DNA from: Timema cristinae
Taxonomy: Eukaryota > Arthropoda > Insecta > Phasmatodea > Timematidae
Reading direction: 5' to 3'
NCBI GenBank assembly: GCA_039000515.1
Contig: JBCFYV010011135.1
Span: 7,167,163 to 7,231,162, forward strand
DNA: 64,000 bases
Positions 10,722 to 22,906 of this stretch are shown piece by piece; the stretch's first letter is position 1; each line of letters starts with the position of its first letter. The position numbers and the translations under genes were made by a program. The notes beneath the pieces are model-generated. The model made no database searches. It was not told the origin of the DNA and saw only the letters and a program-made list of their open reading frames with translations.

Positions 10722-13396
10722 TTGAGCTAGCTATATCCATTCACCTTGATTACAGCCTATCATGAGATAATATTATCTATTCCCCCCCTCCTCCCATTAT
10801 ACCCTATACATATCTTGATTTAGATCTATCCACTCCCCTTCACTACACCCTGTCCCTATCTTGATTTAGATATATCCATTCCCCTCATTACACCCTGTCC
10901 CTATTTTTATTTAGATCTATCCATTCCCCCTCATTACACTCTATCCCTATTTTTATTTAGATCTATCCATTCCCCTTCATTACACCCTTTCCCTATCTTT
11001 ATTTAGATCTATCCATTCCCCTTCATTACACCCTGTCCCTATCTTGATTTAGATCTATCCATTCCCCCTCATTACACCCTGTCCCTATCTTGATTTAGAT
11101 CTATCCACTACCCCTAATTACACCCTTTCCCTATCTTTATTTAGATCTAGCCACTCCCCTTCATTACACCCTGTCCCTATCTTGATTTAGATCTATCCAT
11201 TCCCCCTCATTACACCCTGTCCCTATTTTTATTTAGATCTATCCATTCCCCTCATTACACTCTATCCCTATTTTTATTTAGATCTATCCATTCCCTCTCA
11301 TTACACCCTTTCCCTATCTTTATTTAGATCTATCCATTCCCCCTCATTACACTCTATCCCTATTTTTATTTAGATATATCCATTCCCCCTCATTACACTC
11401 TATCCCTATCCTGATTTAGATCTATCCACTACCCCTCATTACACCCTGTCCCTATCTTTATTTAGATCTATCCATTCCCCCTCATTACACTCTATCCCTA
11501 TTTTAATTTAGATCTATTCCATTCCCCCTCATTAACAAACCCTGTCCCTATCTTTATTTAGTCTATCCACTCCCCTTCATTACACCTTGTCCCTATCTTT
11601 ATTTAGATCTATCCATTCCCCCTCATTACACTCTATCCCTATTTTATTTAGATCTATCCACTCCCCTTCATTACACCCTGTCCCTATCTTTATTTAGATC
11701 TATCCATTCCCCCTCATTACACCTATCCCTATCATAATTTTAGATCTATCCACTACCCCTAATTACACCCTGTCCCTATCTTGATTAATAGATCTATCCC
11801 ACTACCCCTAATTACAACCCTGTCCCTATCTTGATTTAGATCTATCCACTCCCCTTCATTACACCCTGTCCCTATCATGATTTAGATCTATCCATTCCCC
11901 TCATTACACCCTGTCCCTATCTTGATTTAGATCTATCCACTCCCCTTCATTACACCCTGTCCCTATCTGATTTAGATCTATCCATCTCCCCTCATTACAC
12001 CCTGTCCCTATCATGATTTAGATCTATCCACTCCCCTCATTACACCCTGTCCCTATCTTGATTTAGATCTATCCACTCCCCTCATTACACCCTGTCCCTA
12101 TCATGATTTAGATCTATCCACTCCCCTTCATTACACCCTGTCCCTATCATGATTTAGATCTATCCATTCCCCTCATTACACCCTGTCCCTATCATGATTT
12201 AGATCTATCCATCCCCTCATTACACCCTGTCCCTATCATGATTTAGATCTATCCACTACCCCTAATTACACCCTGTCCCTATCTGATTTAGATCTATCCA
12301 CTCCCCTCATTACACCCTGTCCCTATCATTATTTAGATCTATCCATTCCCCCTCATTACACCCTTCCCTATCATGATTTAGATCTATCCATTCCCCTCAT
12401 TACACCCTGTCCCTATCATGATTTAGATCTATCCACTCCCCTAATTACACCCTGTCCCTATCTTGATTTAGATTATCCACTCCCCTCATTACACCCTGTC
12501 CCTATCTTGATTTAGATCTATCCATTCCCCTCATTACACCCTGTCCCTATCATGATTTAGATCTATCCATTCCCCCTCATTACACCCTGTCCCTATCATG
12601 ATTTAGATCTATCCATTCCCCCTCATTACACCTGTCCCTATCATGATTTAGATCTATCCATTCCCCTACATTACACCCTGTCCCTATCATGATTTAGATC
12701 TATCCATTCCCCTCATTACACCCTGTCCCTATCTTGATTTAGATCTATCCACTCCCCTTCATTACACCCTGTCCCTATCTTGATTTAGATCTATCCATTC
12801 CCCTCATTACACCCTGTCCCTATCATGATTTAGATCTATCCACTCCCCTCATTACACCCTGTCCCTATCTTGATTTAGATCTATCCACTCCCCTTCATTA
12901 CACCCTGTCCCTATCTTGATTTAGATCTATCCATTCCCCTCATTACACCCTGTCCCTATCTTGATTTAGATCTATCCACTACCCCTCATTACACCCTGTC
13001 CCTATCTTGATTTAGATCTATCCACTACCCCTAATTACACCCTGTCCCTATCTTGATTTAGATCTATCCACTCCCCTTCATTACACCCTGTCCCTATCTT
13101 GATTTAGATCTATCCATTCCCCCTCATTACACCCTGTCCCTATCTTGATTTAGATCTATCCACTCCCCTTCATTACACCCTGTCCCTATCTTGATTTAGA
13201 TCTATCCATTCCCCTCATTACACCTGTCCCTATCTTGATTTAGATCTATCCATTCCCCCTCATTACACCCTGTCCCTATCATGATTTAGATCTATCCATT
13301 CCCCCTCATTACACCCTGTCCCTATCTTGATTTAGATCTATCCATTCCCCTCATTACACCCTGTCCCTATCATGATTTAGATCTATCCATTCCCCT
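10722..13396. repeat. Large ~46-bp minisatellite, about 55-60 units
   Basis: The unit reads TAGATCTATCCATTCCCCTC, ATTACACCCTGTCCCTATC, then TTGATT, 45-46 bases. Recurring variants are CACT/CATT, CTTG/CATG/TTTT before ATTTAG, and CCCTGT/CTCTAT. The left edge (10722-10800) holds a diverged unit with GAGCTAGCTATATCCATTC, matching the dispersed single units at 26765 and 39605. The first ~1 kb is more heterogeneous than the right half. Single-base indels cluster at about 11500-12700. A LINE remnant abuts its right end. Confidence 0.95.
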
Positions 13397-13399
13397 CTT

Positions 13400-13652
13400 A
13401 ATTTTTTAGATCAACCCTAACTTCTCTTCAGATCCATTCTAATGTTACCCTTCCATCTGCGTTTATGTCTTCCCAATAGTTTCTTCCTATTATGTTTATC
13501 AGTCAATAACTTGAACAAGGTTTTAGAATCTTCCATTCACGCTACATATCTGGCCCACCGTAATATGCGAGAATTGATAGCTATAGCAACATTTAGTGAT
13601 GCCTACAGGGTAGGTAGCCCATCATTATGTAACCTTCTCCACTCACCAATTC
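13400..13652 (-). pseudogene. LINE reverse-transcriptase C-terminal remnant
   Basis: The minus strand reads LHNDGLPTL, a break, AIAINSRILRWARYVA, a stop, MEDSKTLFKLLTDK and KKLLGRHKRRWKGNIRMDLK. These match the LINE end pattern I--RRLRWAGHVARMED, F--L-GKP-GKR-LGRPRRRWEDNIRMDL. It is the best-preserved copy of this segment here but still has stops. The plus-strand open frame at 13442-13738 is its shadow. Confidence 0.85.
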
Positions 13653-13704
13653 CTTCATCCCTTTTAACTATATCTATACAAACCTATATAACCAACAGTA
13701 AATC

Positions 13705-13945
13705 ATCTAGCATTGTTGGTCACGTAAATGTCCACTAGGCTTGTTGGCTGATAAGTGAGGGCTCGAACCTCACTTACGTTTTCTGAGTTTTTTTATTTTA
13801 TCAAATAGTTTCCTTCTTCCCCTTCATGCAAAGGTGGATACATTTTTATGGACACTACCAAACTAATCTTTAATAATTATTGTATGTAGCTAAGTGTGAA
13901 TAGTTTGTATGGGTAGTAAGATTCAGTGTGAAAAAATACAACAAA
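13705..13945 (+). mobile_element. SINE family 1, diverged copy
   Basis: B box GGGCTCGAACCTCACTTACG, a body with CCTTCTTCCCCTTCATGCAA, and tail GTATGGGTAGTAAGATTCAG followed by A-rich sequence. Confidence 0.75.
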
Positions 13946-13949
13946 TTCC

Positions 13950-16475
13950 ATTAAAATTAATCAACAAATAGACACCAACCAAAGTTGATTAAAATTAACT
14001 AAATTTATATAGATAATAGTTTCGATAATTTATTGAATTCTATAACAATCTCCAACACTATAAAATTGCTTATGACTAATATGAAATGTTGAGTTATAAT
14101 TTATTCATAATAGTTTTAAATTGATAGTTATTTTAATGGTAGATATGGTTATAATTACTGTAATAGCTTTATTTCAAAACAGATAGTGTATTTGAATTAC
14201 ATTATAATGTATACAATATTTCGGTCAGTTAATAAAGTTATCAAGATAAAAATTCAGTTTCTCTATATTATTAATTACATAAATCTTAGTCTTCTTACCT
14301 GTTGTAGTTAGCCAACCTACCTTTGGTTGGACGTATTTATTTAGGGTTGGAGCCATCTAGAACTAATTACCTACCAAATGCAGCAGTTGCGAATAAAGCC
14401 AAAACGTGGATATCAATCATTTAAACGACGCAGCTCAAACACGAAAATAAGTTTTGATCACTCATCGTTTGTGAAAAATATTAAAATTAAATAACCTTTA
14501 GTAGTAATGGGACATTGCGCAGTTTTGAGGAAACTATAATTAGAATGATATTATTCAGTGTAAAAAAGATAAAATATTAAAACATAACATGTCCCAAGTA
14601 AGTCATTTGGTTTTAAACTATATTGTAGATTATTATCGACTTTGTAAACAAGAATGGAGTTCAAGGTAATGTTGCAAGATGTGCGCGACGATAAAATGTA
14701 TGATACTTACTTCCAAAAAATATAAAAAAGCACTTTTAAGAAAAGGGAATGACTTTTTGATACAAATTATAATTTTATAAAATGATGCACAATTTTCATT
14801 ATTTGATATAATCAATCCTTAAAACCATTTATTTGATTCAGCGGTTTTCGTAATGATTATTTATTAATTAAAACATATCTTAGCTTTCTCAAAAATCAAA
14901 TATAAAATTTCTTTTTGCACAATCATTTTTTATGTAAAAATTTAAAAATGTATATGTATTATTTACTTAAACAAAGGGGAAATGTAAATGTGTTATTAAC
15001 TTTTGAGAATTGTTGATAAATACAGATTTTATATGTACTATAATTCACTTAATTTTTATTTTTCTCGTCAACTTCACTTTTGTTAACATCTCGCCGTCGT
15101 ATCAACCCACTGTGTCCTGCATAATGGGACAAGGATAGACAGGTAAGACTAAGAATATTACAAAATTCTCCACTTCATTCAAATCCATCTCAAATTTGTT
15201 AACCTGTAGAATACATTTTATACTTGTAAACTCAATACCTATTTAAACTTTAAACATTGTTGCATTAAATATTGCATATCTTAAAGTCGTTGTATATCAA
15301 TACTCAATCATTTCTTATAACCGATTTTCAGATGTTTACCTTTAAATACAGTTTTATAATTTGAATTCTTAACTTACCTGTAACTTGATCGTTATTTTGT
15401 TAAACCTATTTTGTTATATGTAAGTTTTACAAACTTTTTATCGTGTTTTCATGTATTTTAGACTTATAATCACCAAATATATTACTAAATTGATGATGAA
15501 TTAATTTATTATATGTGTAATGTTTATAATTTTACAATATGTCAATACCATAAGTCAAACCTAATTATATTTTTGATCTGCAAATTCAATATATTTTATC
15601 AATTAACTTAACCAGTTTATTAATCAATTCCTTCTATATATTTTTGTTTAATATATCTATGTCTTAAATCCTAATACAGTCAGTATGTTCTTGAATACAG
15701 ACAATGCTTGTTTTCATCAACTACCTCCTCATATTGTTGTTGGGGTATTCAATTAATATGCAACACGTCCTACCTCTTGAGCCACGTATGGTGATAAACT
15801 AATGGACATCTATCTCGTTTGCGTTTTGATTGTGTTGGATAGTAAAGGTTGAATTGCTCTCACTGATAACCGGGAGTTATCCATATAGCATGCTATAATA
15901 GTCTATAGACTACCAATAGTATTATTGAACCTTAATATCATACAATAGAGCCGACATGGCTGACATGTCTGTTGTGATACATAAATAAGTTACCTTTATT
16001 TGATAAATCGCGCAATAAATAAAACTAATCGATAAATAAAATGAATACAACTGGTTGCAATAGTACGGTTCTCATTCAAATCATTTTGAGTTATCCTTTT
16101 TGAGCAGGTTGCCTACCTAAGACTCATTGCATACGTTTACAATTCTTGCATTTTCGAATGAAAAAAGAATAGTTATTTAAAAACAATGCTTTAATTCAAC
16201 ATGCTAAAATGAAGGAGAAAAGTGCCGATATGTCTTTGTAGGATTATTAAATAGGTTTTTATTTTTTAACGGTAGAGAAAACTCGTTTTAAGAACATCCA
16301 CGCAAAGAAACCTAGTTTGGAGACTAATATATAAAATTATAGATATTTGATAATTATTTTAATATTTTTGAAGCGTCATACCTATTATTCCCATTGTGTG
16401 GATATTTATTAATTTCCTTTCAAATAGAACAATCCAAATGATAATTGGATACTTTAAATAAGTATCTGTTAGATG
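13950..16475. other. No gene seen
   Basis: 2.5 kb of AT-rich DNA. A slightly GC-richer, non-repetitive stretch lies at 15700-16000. No coding remnant is recognised in either strand. Confidence 0.4.
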
Positions 16476-16529
16476 TTTAATTTAAAAATCTTGCTCTATT
16501 TTTAGCTTTAATCAACATTCTTATCCTGG

Positions 16530-17330
16530 GCATGTCTGAAAAACAAACCGTCAAGGATGGGAAAAGAAAGATAGTAAGAAAAAGATAAAGTGTTAGACAT
16601 AGTACAGGACGATCTCGTGGCAACCGCTGGCTTAAAAAGCTTCTGAGGCACGATAGTAGTTGAAGATACCCCGAGCAAACAATTTGGTTCAAAGGTGCGT
16701 TGCCAAAACACTTCTTGAATACCACCAAGAAAGGTGATGGCAGTCTTGAGGGTTGGGGCCACAAATGTTATTTATTGGTCTTTCAAGAGTGGAACTTGCA
16801 CTTTCTAGCCCCCACCCCCTCGCTAAAAACCAACACTCCCCTTCTTTCCATCCAACCCAGAACCACCTTTCTCTCTTCATGGGAAGCAATTTTCCTTCCT
16901 TGAAAGACACTTATAGCAGGAAGATCGTTTTCTCGGTGGAGAGCTTTCACACTGAACAAATTGGTGGTTGGGGGGGGGGGGGTGTAGTGATGGTGGAGGG
17001 TGGTTTGTTTCTGATGTAGGGGATGGTTGGTAAGGTATCCGGGTGAGATGAGCGTCGTGGAATGTTCGTTGAGGGGGCACCCCCATATAAATCGTCAGCC
17101 ACTCATTACTACTCGCAGTGGTATCAGAGCGTCGAGACCACCCCTTTGCCGACACCACCCCCTGATTACAGATGCGAGGCGTCTCTCTCGCCCCTTGTTC
17201 GAGATTTACCGGCTGAACGTGTGGGTTCAGGGGATTCACAGTTTGGTCAGTTGGCTTTTATGTGTTTTGTAAGGTCTACACCACTGTTTGTACAATAGTT
17301 CTGGCCTTGTTTCAATGCTTTTGGAAACAG
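16530..17330. other. GC-richer island with overlapping open frames and an 11-14-base G run
   Basis: Clearly GC-richer than its surroundings and open in several frames on both strands (for example 16508-16762 minus, 16877-17239 minus, 17027-17272 plus). None of these peptides shows a family I recognise. A long G run at about 16969-16982 and C-rich tracts give strong local strand skew. It could be a non-coding exon, a promoter region or an unrecognised repeat. Confidence 0.4.
17086..17119 (+). promoter_or_regulatory. Possible TATA/initiator core promoter
   Basis: TATAAAT starts at 17086 and a CAGT initiator-like site has its A at 17117, 31 bases downstream, the usual TATA-to-start spacing. The sequence 16-25 bases further on (CGAGACCACC) loosely resembles the arthropod MTE. 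No transcribed product is identified and chance is not excluded. Confidence 0.3.
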
Positions 17331-17421
17331 AAAATAAAAAGAAATCACCACTATTATTGTTAGGTATGTAGTTAAGTTAGTTTGTGTTTCGATTTTTTTT
17401 TCATATCTGAAGATTTAATAA

Positions 17422-17678
17422 CTGCTTTGATGGTCATATGGTTTAACGTGCTACTCTCACATTAGCCTAGATTGCAGATGACAAGGAGATCCAGGTTCGA
17501 ACTTCATTCGGGTGTACTGAGAGTGATTTTTCCAAAATCGTTTTACACACTCCCTCCACGTAAATACGGGTACACTTCCGCTAAATTTAATCTTCCTATT
17601 CACTAAAACCATTAGCGGAAATAATATATAAGCGTATAACCTGAATAGGTAGTAGGACGTGGTGCAAAGAAGAAATTA
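17422..17678 (+). mobile_element. SINE family 1, full-length copy
   Basis: Head TGATGGTCATATGGTTTAAC, B box GGTTCGAACTTCATTCGG, body ACTCCCTCCACGTAAATACG, tail GCGTATAACCTGAATAGGTA with GTAGGACGTGGTGC. Confidence 0.85.
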
Positions 17679-17679
17679 A

Positions 17680-18130
17680 TAAAGTTTTCCTTGAAAAATA
17701 CAATACATAGTTTTATAATTTTTAGTAAGAATTATTGCTCCAATAATGGTATATACATTGTGTTGTTTCATTTTATATATAAATATAAAGAATATATATA
17801 TATATATATAACTTAAATAAGATATTTGTAAAAGATTATACAGATTATATTATTTCTATTAATTTACTGTGAACACATATGAAAAAGAGATAATTGGCAA
17901 AATATTAAAGTCAAAGCTCAAACTAAGTCTTGTAAAACACAAAATAAATATTTTAATCATGTATACACCTATATAGATAGTCTATAATGTTATCACTACA
18001 AATGCGATGAAGGGCACATATACAAATATTTAAATACAGTCCTTTCAATATATTCTTCCCGAAAAAAATATTAACATTAATTATTTGCTATTAGTGATTG
18101 CCAACAATCTCTTTCGTTGCTTAGAACAAT
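17680..18130. other. No gene seen
   Basis: AT-rich with a short (TA)n at 17793-17810. Confidence 0.45.
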
Positions 18131-18154
18131 ACTTATTATTATCATCATTATTAT

Positions 18155-18440
18155 TATTAGCATTGCATCTTACTACCCGTTAGGATTATACGGACTACGC
18201 TAATGTGTAATGGTAGGGTGATTGTGAGATGAAATGGAGGACCTACAGTTTAACGTGGGATCCGAACCATGGTAGAGGCCTGGAATTCCACACATTCACA
18301 AGTTTTGATTAATATACATCTTGTCAGAGGTAAAGGAAGGGTTTGGCAATCAAATAAATCTGTGCTGGACTGAGGATTGAACCCAGTATGATACTAATAT
18401 GGTAGAATATTAATGGAGAGCATCTAAATGTTTACCCTAC
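18155..18440 (-). mobile_element. SINE family 2, near full-length copy
   Basis: Complement of the family seen at 34975. The tail (complement of GCATCTTACTACCCGTTAGG) follows an (ATT)n run at 18137-18155. The body carries GGACCTACAGTTTAACGTGG and GATCCGAACCATGG. The head shows GGATTGAACCCAG, the complement of a B box. The tail matches family 1 but the head does not. Confidence 0.85.
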
Positions 18441-18458
18441 AGTATAATGTTTATATTT

Positions 18459-18518
18459 ACTTAGCGTATAACCCGAACGGGTAGTAAGACGCGGTGCTAA
18501 ATATTATTATTATTATAT
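18459..18518 (+). mobile_element. SINE tail fragment
   Basis: An isolated tail GCGTATAACCCGAACGGGTA with GTAAGACGCGGTGCTAAA and (TTA)n. It is the most consensus-like tail in the window, without a head or body. Confidence 0.8.
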
Positions 18519-18914
18519 TTACTTTTTAAATAATGAAAGATTAGATGAATAGTAATGGCTGAAGTTTGAGCTAGGGTCTCACAATTTACCTCGTGTTTCT
18601 TATATTCTGGCCTCAATGCGAGAACAGAAGAGATTTTTTTGAATGCTTTATACTAAAGATTTTTCCCATTGTTGTATGTTTGATTTAGCCCCTGAGAGGC
18701 CTTTTGGGATGTTGAGGGCGGGGGTATTTATGTGAATCCATGTGTAGTTGGTGTACAAGTTATTATTTTATATGGTTTTAAGTGATACTTAGTTAAAGTC
18801 CAAATTAATTAAAAAGAATAATGGGGTTTTGAAATTTTTGGTAAAAAGCTTTAAGATAAATTCTCTAAAACAGACAACAGCTATTTTAATGTTTAATGTG
18901 ATTTATAAACCATT

Positions 18915-19110
18915 CCTGTGGTTTTGTGGTCAAAGGCATCACTCTCCACAATAGAATGAAATACTAATTACAAAGAGAGATTGGGGTTTGAATCTCGGTA
19001 ATTCTTAGTTAGTTTTTCCTTAAATAATTGTAAGCTTTTACTCCATTCAAATATCGTTACATCCCCTCTAAATTAATTCACTATCATTTCTATTACATTA
19101 ACGTAATTAT
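18915..19110 (+). mobile_element. SINE family 1, diverged copy
   Basis: GTGGTCAAAGGCATCACTCT head, GGTTTGAATCTCGGTAATTC B box, then TTTTTCCTTAAATAATT body. Confidence 0.7.
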
Positions 19111-19600
19111 TTATTTTATTTATTTTTGAGTTATTTAATGTGCACGCTCTGAACCAACTGATTAATTCAGCACACGATAATTTCTACGAGTGATAGCGAA
19201 AGGACTTACAATTTTGCCAGCAAAGGTATTCTTACATAACTTCCAGGGTTATTTTACACGCCAAAATAGACATGAAAGCGACGGTATTACGTCCCCTCCA
19301 AGGGGACATCTGCCATAGATTTTTATAGCTCAAGAAATATCCGTCAACACTGGTCAATCTGGTCCTGAGTGCACCACTTTAACTCAAGAGCGAAATATTT
19401 ACTTCGCATTATTGTTACACAATCTGATAATGAGTAGTAGTGACGTAATATATGGTACTTCTATTTTTACTAGAAACAAAACGTTCAAGAAAAGGTTTTA
19501 AGTAAGCTTCTCATCAAAACCAACATATCAACATATCTTGATGAACAGTCTTCATACATACATCATAAATAAAATGATTTAAATCAATAAAACTCAACAT
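19111..19600. other. Moderately GC-rich single-copy patch
   Basis: Includes the small hairpin CGTCCCCTCCAAGGGGAC (19290-19307). No reading frame or recognised family. Confidence 0.35.
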
Positions 19601-19609
19601 TAAAGACAC

Positions 19610-20800
19610 TTTAATTTGTAAACTCTCAACCATATTTTATTTACAAAGATTGTTTGGACTAAAAGTATTGTGCATGATTATAGATAGCGTCAAACAACTC
19701 TCAAATATAATTACGAAACACATTCCTAAAGCCGTCTTTATAACATTCAAATTATAAAAATAACAGTCATCAGTAAACTGCCCATTATTGAATTTCCCAT
19801 TAAAATCAAATATACAGTTTTATTTGTCATGTTCATGTAAACAGAGCAAAAGAGTTATAAACATTTCCAAAATAATTTTATTTTTTATAGATTACTTATC
19901 ATTAAATAAATTATCCATAGTCAAAATTTACCAAACACCAAGTGCACAGGGTTATTTTCATATAAATTACTCCAAAGATACACATTTAGAACCAGACAGT
20001 TAGGGTTATTTTTGAAATATTACATGTTTTTGGAAAAAAGAAACTCAAAAGGGAATTAACAATAAATCTGTTTCCAAACACAAAAAATTATATAATTTTA
20101 ACTGTCATGTTTATTATTGCAAAAATACCCATTTTTAGTCAAAATATAATGGCAATTTTTAAAATATTTCAATTTTTTTTAATATTTATCATTTGTAAAC
20201 TACCAACAAATGTTTATTAAAAATATGCACTGTTACTTTTCATGTCAAACACTCCCATGATACCCAATTGGAACCAATACATTAGAGCCATTTTTAAAAT
20301 ATTTCAAGTGTATGAAAAATCAATCATCAGTAAACTATCTATAAATGATTTATTTTACCCCTAAAACAAGTAAATAGTGCTATTTGTTATGTCAAACACT
20401 TCCTTGACAACCATTCGAAATCAAATCTTTAAAGCCAGTTGTAAAAAAAATCAAATTTTTGGAAAATCAGTCTTTAATAAAATACCCATAAATCAGATTT
20501 TTACTGGTAAGAATTGCATATTTTTATTTGCCATACCACAATCTCCAGATATACATTTTGAACCAAATATTGGTAATTATTTGAGAAATATTTAGAAATT
20601 TCAAAAAACTCCCATCAGTAAGATACTCTACAACGAATTCTTGCCCAAAAACCAAATATACAATGCTATTTATAATGTAAAACATATATTGGATTTACAT
20701 TTTAAACAAAATTGTTATAGACATTTAAAAAAAAAATTAATTTCAAAAAAATTTCCCATGAGTAATCTACCCTTATTCGATGGGCTAGAATAAAAAAAGT
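19610..20800. repeat. Ancient degenerate ~144-bp tandem array, about 8 units
   Basis: Marker phrases return at near-constant spacing. CATCAGTAAACT-like unit starts lie near 19768, 20190, 20325, 20468, 20613 and 20758. Each is followed by an AAATATACAGTGCTATTTGT-like phrase, ATGTCAAACACT, then TTGAACCAAAT and AAATATTTCAA. Spacings are 135-145 bases on the right half. Units are very diverged, so the array is old and no longer homogenised. Confidence 0.65.
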
Positions 20801-20944
20801 TTTGTGTTATAGCCCTAAAAAATTTAAATTTCAAATTTGACCAAATTCATCAAATTTGTAGCCGTGACCAGGGACAGACAAACAGACATACATAGATACA
20901 AACAGAACTATTATAAAAGCCCCTTTTTGAGCTCGAGTTTTATT

Positions 20945-21200
20945 AGCCTCCCGTCTTATCACCCGTTCGGGTTATACGCCTATATACTAATTACACTAAA
21001 GGGCTAGGGATTAGAAAAGCGTTATTGCAGGAAATGCACCCGCGTTCGAGTCGAGGTGAGTGGGAAACCATTTAAGGAAAACTAGCTTCAATACAGCTGA
21101 CTTGGCTCGAACCCAAATTCCCTTGTAATGGGCAGTCTAGCTCAACACGAGAGTAGCCTGTTAGACTTAGTGGCCACCGAAATAGGTTTGAGCTCGTGTT
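20945..21200 (-). mobile_element. SINE family 1, near full-length copy
   Basis: Complement strand: tail next to CGTCTTATCACCCGTTCGGG and TTATACGCC, body TGGGAAACCATTTAAGGAAA, B box complement TTGGCTCGAACCC, and head ending at TAGTGGCCACCGAAATAGG. Confidence 0.85.
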
Positions 21201-21915
21201 TACAAAAGTAAATGTTCGTCATTATCTAGAGATCAAATTTTTTTCACGATCACAAAAGAGTCTTTTGAGAAATTAAAAATAAAATTCCTACTCCTTGATA
21301 CCAAATTTACTCACTATAATCAGATGTGATCCTATACTATACATAAATAATTTTACGAGTGGTATATACTTCACTTCACAAACTATTACTTACTAAGGTA
21401 AACTAACCCCTAAAAGCCGCGTCTCTTAAGGCTTTAACCAAAAGTTTTAATCAAATGAGGTTTCACGTAACTATTTGACAAACAAACAAACAGAGCTGGT
21501 GCAAGTTAGCACTCTTATCACCTACTCACAAAATTAAACCCCTTTATCTCATGCTTGACTCCATGACTAGGTTAATTATTGTTTATGGGTACATATCATT
21601 GTAGAACCCAGTAACTAAATATGTTACACCTGATTTATACACTATAATAATATTAGAATAAATAATGGTTTAGTCTATAAAATTAATTATAACATCTTGA
21701 TTTAGTTTCCCTCTCTCTCTCCACGTTAATTTGGGTACATCTATTCTTCACTCCTACCTCATTTGAATGGTTGATTGAGTATATGTCGAATGTTTATTGA
21801 AGTATGGCGGTACTCATAAATATATATTATCTATGTACAGTATATAATATAGGTTATATTGTAAGAACTTTAATTCTGTCAATTAAAATTTTTATTTAGT
21901 TTTAATTTATTCTGA
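21201..21915. other. No gene seen
   Basis: AT-rich. A body-like fragment CTCTCTCCACGTTAATTTGG at about 21716-21735 may be a very old SINE piece. Confidence 0.35.
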
Positions 21916-21918
21916 AAT

Positions 21919-22402
21919 GATTATTTATTTTGACGTACCTAGCACTTCATGCGGCCAGATGCCATACTACATTTTATTTATTTTGACGTGACTAGCACTT
22001 CATGCGGCCAGATGCCATACTGCATTTTATTTATTTTTACGTGACTAGCACTTCATGCGGCCAGATGCCATACTGCATTTTATTTATTTTGACGTGACTA
22101 GCACTTCATGCGGCCAGATGCCATGCTACATTTTATTTATTTTGACGTGACTAGCACTTCATGCAGCCAGATGCCATACTGCATTTTATTTATTTTGACG
22201 TGACTAGCACTCCATGCAGCCGGATGCCATGCTACATTTTATTTATTTTGACGTGACTAGCACTTCATGCAGCCAGATGCCATACTGCATTTTATTTATA
22301 TTGACGTGACTAGCACTTCATGCGGCCAGATGCCATGCTACATTTTATTTATTTTGACGTGACTAGCACTTCTTGTGGCCAGATGCCATACTGCATTTTA
22401 TT
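21919..22402. repeat. 53-bp tandem array, 9 units, with 106-bp dimer structure
   Basis: The unit includes TTTGACGTGACTAGCACTTC and ATGCGGCCAGATGCCATAC, then TGCATTTTATTTA. CTAGCAC recurs every 53 bases from 21939 to 22363. From unit 3 on, units alternate between ATACTGC and ATGCTAC endings, so the latest expansion copied a 106-bp dimer. GCGG/GCAG variants mark sub-blocks. Confidence 0.92.
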
Positions 22403-22605
22403 TATTTATTTTCAAACGTATTGTTTTCAACGGACATTGCATTGTGTCAAAGGAAACACCAAGATAATAATAATACTTTTATCAATACAAGAAATATAAT
22501 TATTCACCGGGTTTTTGTCCAAATATTCCGTCCACATTTTAAAACAATACTTATCGGGTGTAATTTTATTTTTAACGTTTTCTACGAGATTCTACGAGAA
22601 TCATA

Positions 22606-22740
22606 ATGGCCGATGAGACACAAGGAAGAAGGAAATGGACTGTAGCTGACGATACAAATACTTCATCCAATCTCGTTCATTTTAATTTTAAAAGGCCCGG
22701 GAAAAAAAAAAAAGAAATTGAGTTTATTTACAAACAATGA
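22606..22740 (+). CDS. Possible small ORF or first exon, 44 codons, unknown
   Basis: ATG with A at -3 and G at +4. It reads MADETQGRRKWTVADD, then NTSSNLVHFNFKRPGKKKK, EIEFIYKQ and stop. It uses D, E, R, W, Q and T more than the chance frames around it, but contains a 12-A run (KKKK). It lies just right of the 53-bp array and 160 bases left of another exon-like segment. No family is recognised. Confidence 0.25.
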   Translation: MADETQGRRKWTVADDTNTSSNLVHFNFKRPGKKKKEIEFIYKQ

Positions 22741-22906
22741 CCATATGTCAATCTGTCAAATATCAGATTCTGATTCTACATCCATTTAGTTAAATATTCA
22801 GATTTTATCAAGCTTCTTGGTTCTTTTTTTTTCCCTCAGATATTCCTTGTTTCTACCTTAATTTCACATATTTATAGACATATGTTCCAAATTTAGAACT
22901 TAAATC

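Noticed and set aside
10722..13396. CRISPR-like array
   Set aside because: Units are contiguous tandem repeats without unique spacers, in eukaryotic repeat-rich DNA.
13442..13738. 98-codon plus-strand open frame
   Set aside because: It is the reverse shadow of the LINE C-terminal remnant, whose minus-strand motifs are recognisable.
17118..17131. GTGGTATCAGAGC as a retroelement primer-binding site
   Set aside because: It resembles the initiator-tRNA site of plant LTR elements, but no paired LTRs, polypurine tract or gag/pol sequence are present.
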